64,000 nt of DNA from Mastigias papua (lineage: Eukaryota > Cnidaria > Scyphozoa > Rhizostomeae > Mastigiidae): the NCBI GenBank assembly GCA_964019165.1, contig OZ025278.1, forward strand, positions 5,344,517-5,408,516, read 5' to 3'. Each line of letters starts with the position of its first letter. Positions within the stretch are counted from its first letter, which is position 1. The translations under genes and the position numbers were made by a program. Under the pieces are notes generated by a model. The model ran no database searches and was not told the origin of the DNA. It worked only from the letters and a program-made list of their open reading frames with translations. This document shows positions 62,350-64,000 of the stretch, one piece after another.

Positions 62350-62679
62350 GTGACAATGGTGAAGGAAGGATCAAAATCTGTCACAATTTGCATTATGTTA
62401 TTTTGAAAAGGTACCATAAATTTGGCTGTGACAATTTGGCTTCAAGTACAGCTATTTGGATGCAAACCAACTGAAGCTAATTATTAGATTAGTAATTTAA
62501 TTTCTATATTGTAATTATTATTCTCTTTTACTCAAAAGGTATGTTCCTTTTTAATCAAAAGCTGTAGTATTTTTGTTTTTGCTAATACCGCCACTGAGCA
62601 AACTAGACCCAGGCCTCGCAGAGGGTACGCTTCAAGGCCTCGTTCGCGAGAAAAATTCCCCCTCTGTAAACTCCGCCAC

Positions 62680-62692
62680 CATGGGTAAGTTG
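62680..62692 (+). other. Possible start-codon exon (Kozak ATGG then splice donor)
   Basis: GCCACCATGG, an ideal Kozak start, runs directly into GGTAAGT, a strong donor, in a locally GC-richer patch (62585-62690). It could be the first exon of a gene to the right, but the next exon is not identifiable. Confidence 0.2.
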
Positions 62693-63091
62693 AAACTAAA
62701 CATCACGTTATCAATCCACGATAATCTTACCCAAAATATCGAAAAATAGTAGTTCACTTCCATCATTATGTTTGTGATTTAGGAATAATTCCATGAATGA
62801 ATGGTTTTTGTATTAGTGTTTTTCATGTTTGATCGTTAAGGTGCATTTCATTCCGGCCTAAATCAGCATAGGACTCCGGAAATTTGTGTATTGTCTTCTT
62901 AATCTGTAAATGTGTTTACCAAATCTATTCAGGTAGGAGTCTAGCTTAGAATTTGAAAGCCTTTTGCTTCTTTTCGGGTACGGTATCTTGGATTTATCAC
63001 GTTTAGAACAACCTATCAGTAGCTTGCTGTACGTGTACAATGCCCTATTTTGTAGCGCAATAATATGGGTACTTTGCTTTGCTTAGCGTCA

Positions 63092-63172
63092 TGACCATTC
63101 TTCTTACTGTAATTCTTGTTCTATCGGAGTATCATGTAGTTTCAGCGGAGATGAAGCAGATAGAATCATTGA
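63092..63172 (+). other. Possible signal-peptide exon
   Basis: After an acceptor-like GCTTTGCTTAG, ATG 63092 opens MTILLTVILVLSEYHVVSAE, a plausible secretory signal, and reaches AACAG|GTTTTA, a weak donor. No homology and no further exons seen. Its phase does not fit the ATGG start at 62686. Confidence 0.2.
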
Positions 63173-64000
63173 ACAGGTTTTATTTTTCTTTCCAAAATTA
63201 TGTCCTTTATGACATGGAATCATTAGCCCTTTGTTTAGCTACTTCCTCGTATTGCTCAAAGAAGCACTTATATAATGACACAAAAAGGTGAAATTTATTT
63301 TTGTCTCTGTTAAAGCAATCCTCTCTATGTTAGTACACATATCATACTGAAAAAGAGCTTGTAGATTTTTACTATACCTGGAAAACCTGGACAAGTCAGG
63401 GAATTTTTGTCTGGTTATGGAATTCTTCCACAATCTCACTTTTTCTTCTCTTTCTCTATCTGTACATATGCCAAGTAATTTCCTTGCTCCATCGAATGCT
63501 GCCAGGACATGGGGGAAAAGTCAGGAAGTTTGAAAACCTAGTCCAGAAAACCTGGAAAGTAAAGGAATTTTTGTGAAAAGAGTCCTGAGAACCCTGTACT
63601 GGTATTCTGTAGAGTATATCACCTGTGGATAATTTACACCACAAGAAGGCTGCATGCTAGCAGTAAAGACTTCTACATTACACCATGAAAAGAAAGTATA
63701 CAAAATAGAAGGTTGATGGTGGGATGATAGAAATGTTCATATGAAGATACCTTGAACATTATACATAGGTGCATAGTATGCATATGTTGCTATGCATATG
63801 TGAAATTTCCTCTGGTACATGCAAAATGATGTTGGGTTCTGCTATACCCAGCAGATTTGACTGATATTGAGAAGTCTATACATTAAAAAAGGAAAGCATC
63901 AAACAAAATAACTGAATAACTGTTAACCTGATTAAACCCAGGTACTTTTAGTTTTTACCTGAAATGAAAAGTGATATTTGGTTATTTAAAGTCAATTCAA

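Larger units (their letters stand above)
62358..64000. other. Right end of window
   Basis: Apart from the two weak exon hints, no gene, RNA or repeat recognised. Confidence 0.4.

Overview
The window is AT-rich eukaryotic nuclear DNA from an invertebrate animal. It has GT-AG introns, long intergenic tracts, abundant microsatellites and homopolymer runs, and a dense load of animal-type transposable elements (piggyBac, copia, non-LTR retrotransposons, hAT/Harbinger/Tc1-like MITEs). I cannot name the species. The repeat mix resembles a marine invertebrate such as a cnidarian or mollusc, but that is only an impression.

One host gene dominates. On the + strand, 8724-47497, eleven exons join with fully consistent phases into an 830-residue class C receptor of the GPR158/GPR179 family. 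Exon 1 encodes a signal peptide and most of a Cache-like ectodomain. Exons 2-3 carry the VDINQC segment, a cysteine-rich EGF-like module and TM1. Exons 4-8 encode TM2-TM7. Exons 9-11 encode a short cytoplasmic tail with a coiled coil and a Ser/Pro-rich region. Intron 7 (about 21.3 kb, separating TM6 from TM7) is much larger than the others and has collected mobile DNA.

Mobile elements. Intron 7 holds a 4.0 kb piggyBac element (27016-31055) whose transposase is split by a 5'-truncated LINE (28127-29123), plus hAT-like and Harbinger-like MITEs and an unexplained SR-rich ORF at about 35.4 kb. Downstream of the receptor lies a complete minus-strand Ty1/copia element (50945-56057). It has near-identical LTRs, a copia-style internal tRNA-iMet primer binding site, one frameshift inside the reverse transcriptase, and a 558-bp Harbinger-like MITE in its 5' LTR. 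Several MITEs have target-site duplications visible by eye, allowing nesting order to be read. A local dispersed repeat family occurs four times. A perfect 66-bp-arm palindrome sits beside a TA microsatellite in intron 5.

The first 8.7 kb and the last 8 kb contain no gene I can support. They hold MITEs, a decayed LINE at 60.6-61.7 kb, and two weak hints of host exons near 62.7 and 63.1 kb. All calls come from reading the sequence by eye. No database search or alignment program was run, and statements about homologues rest on recall of the families.
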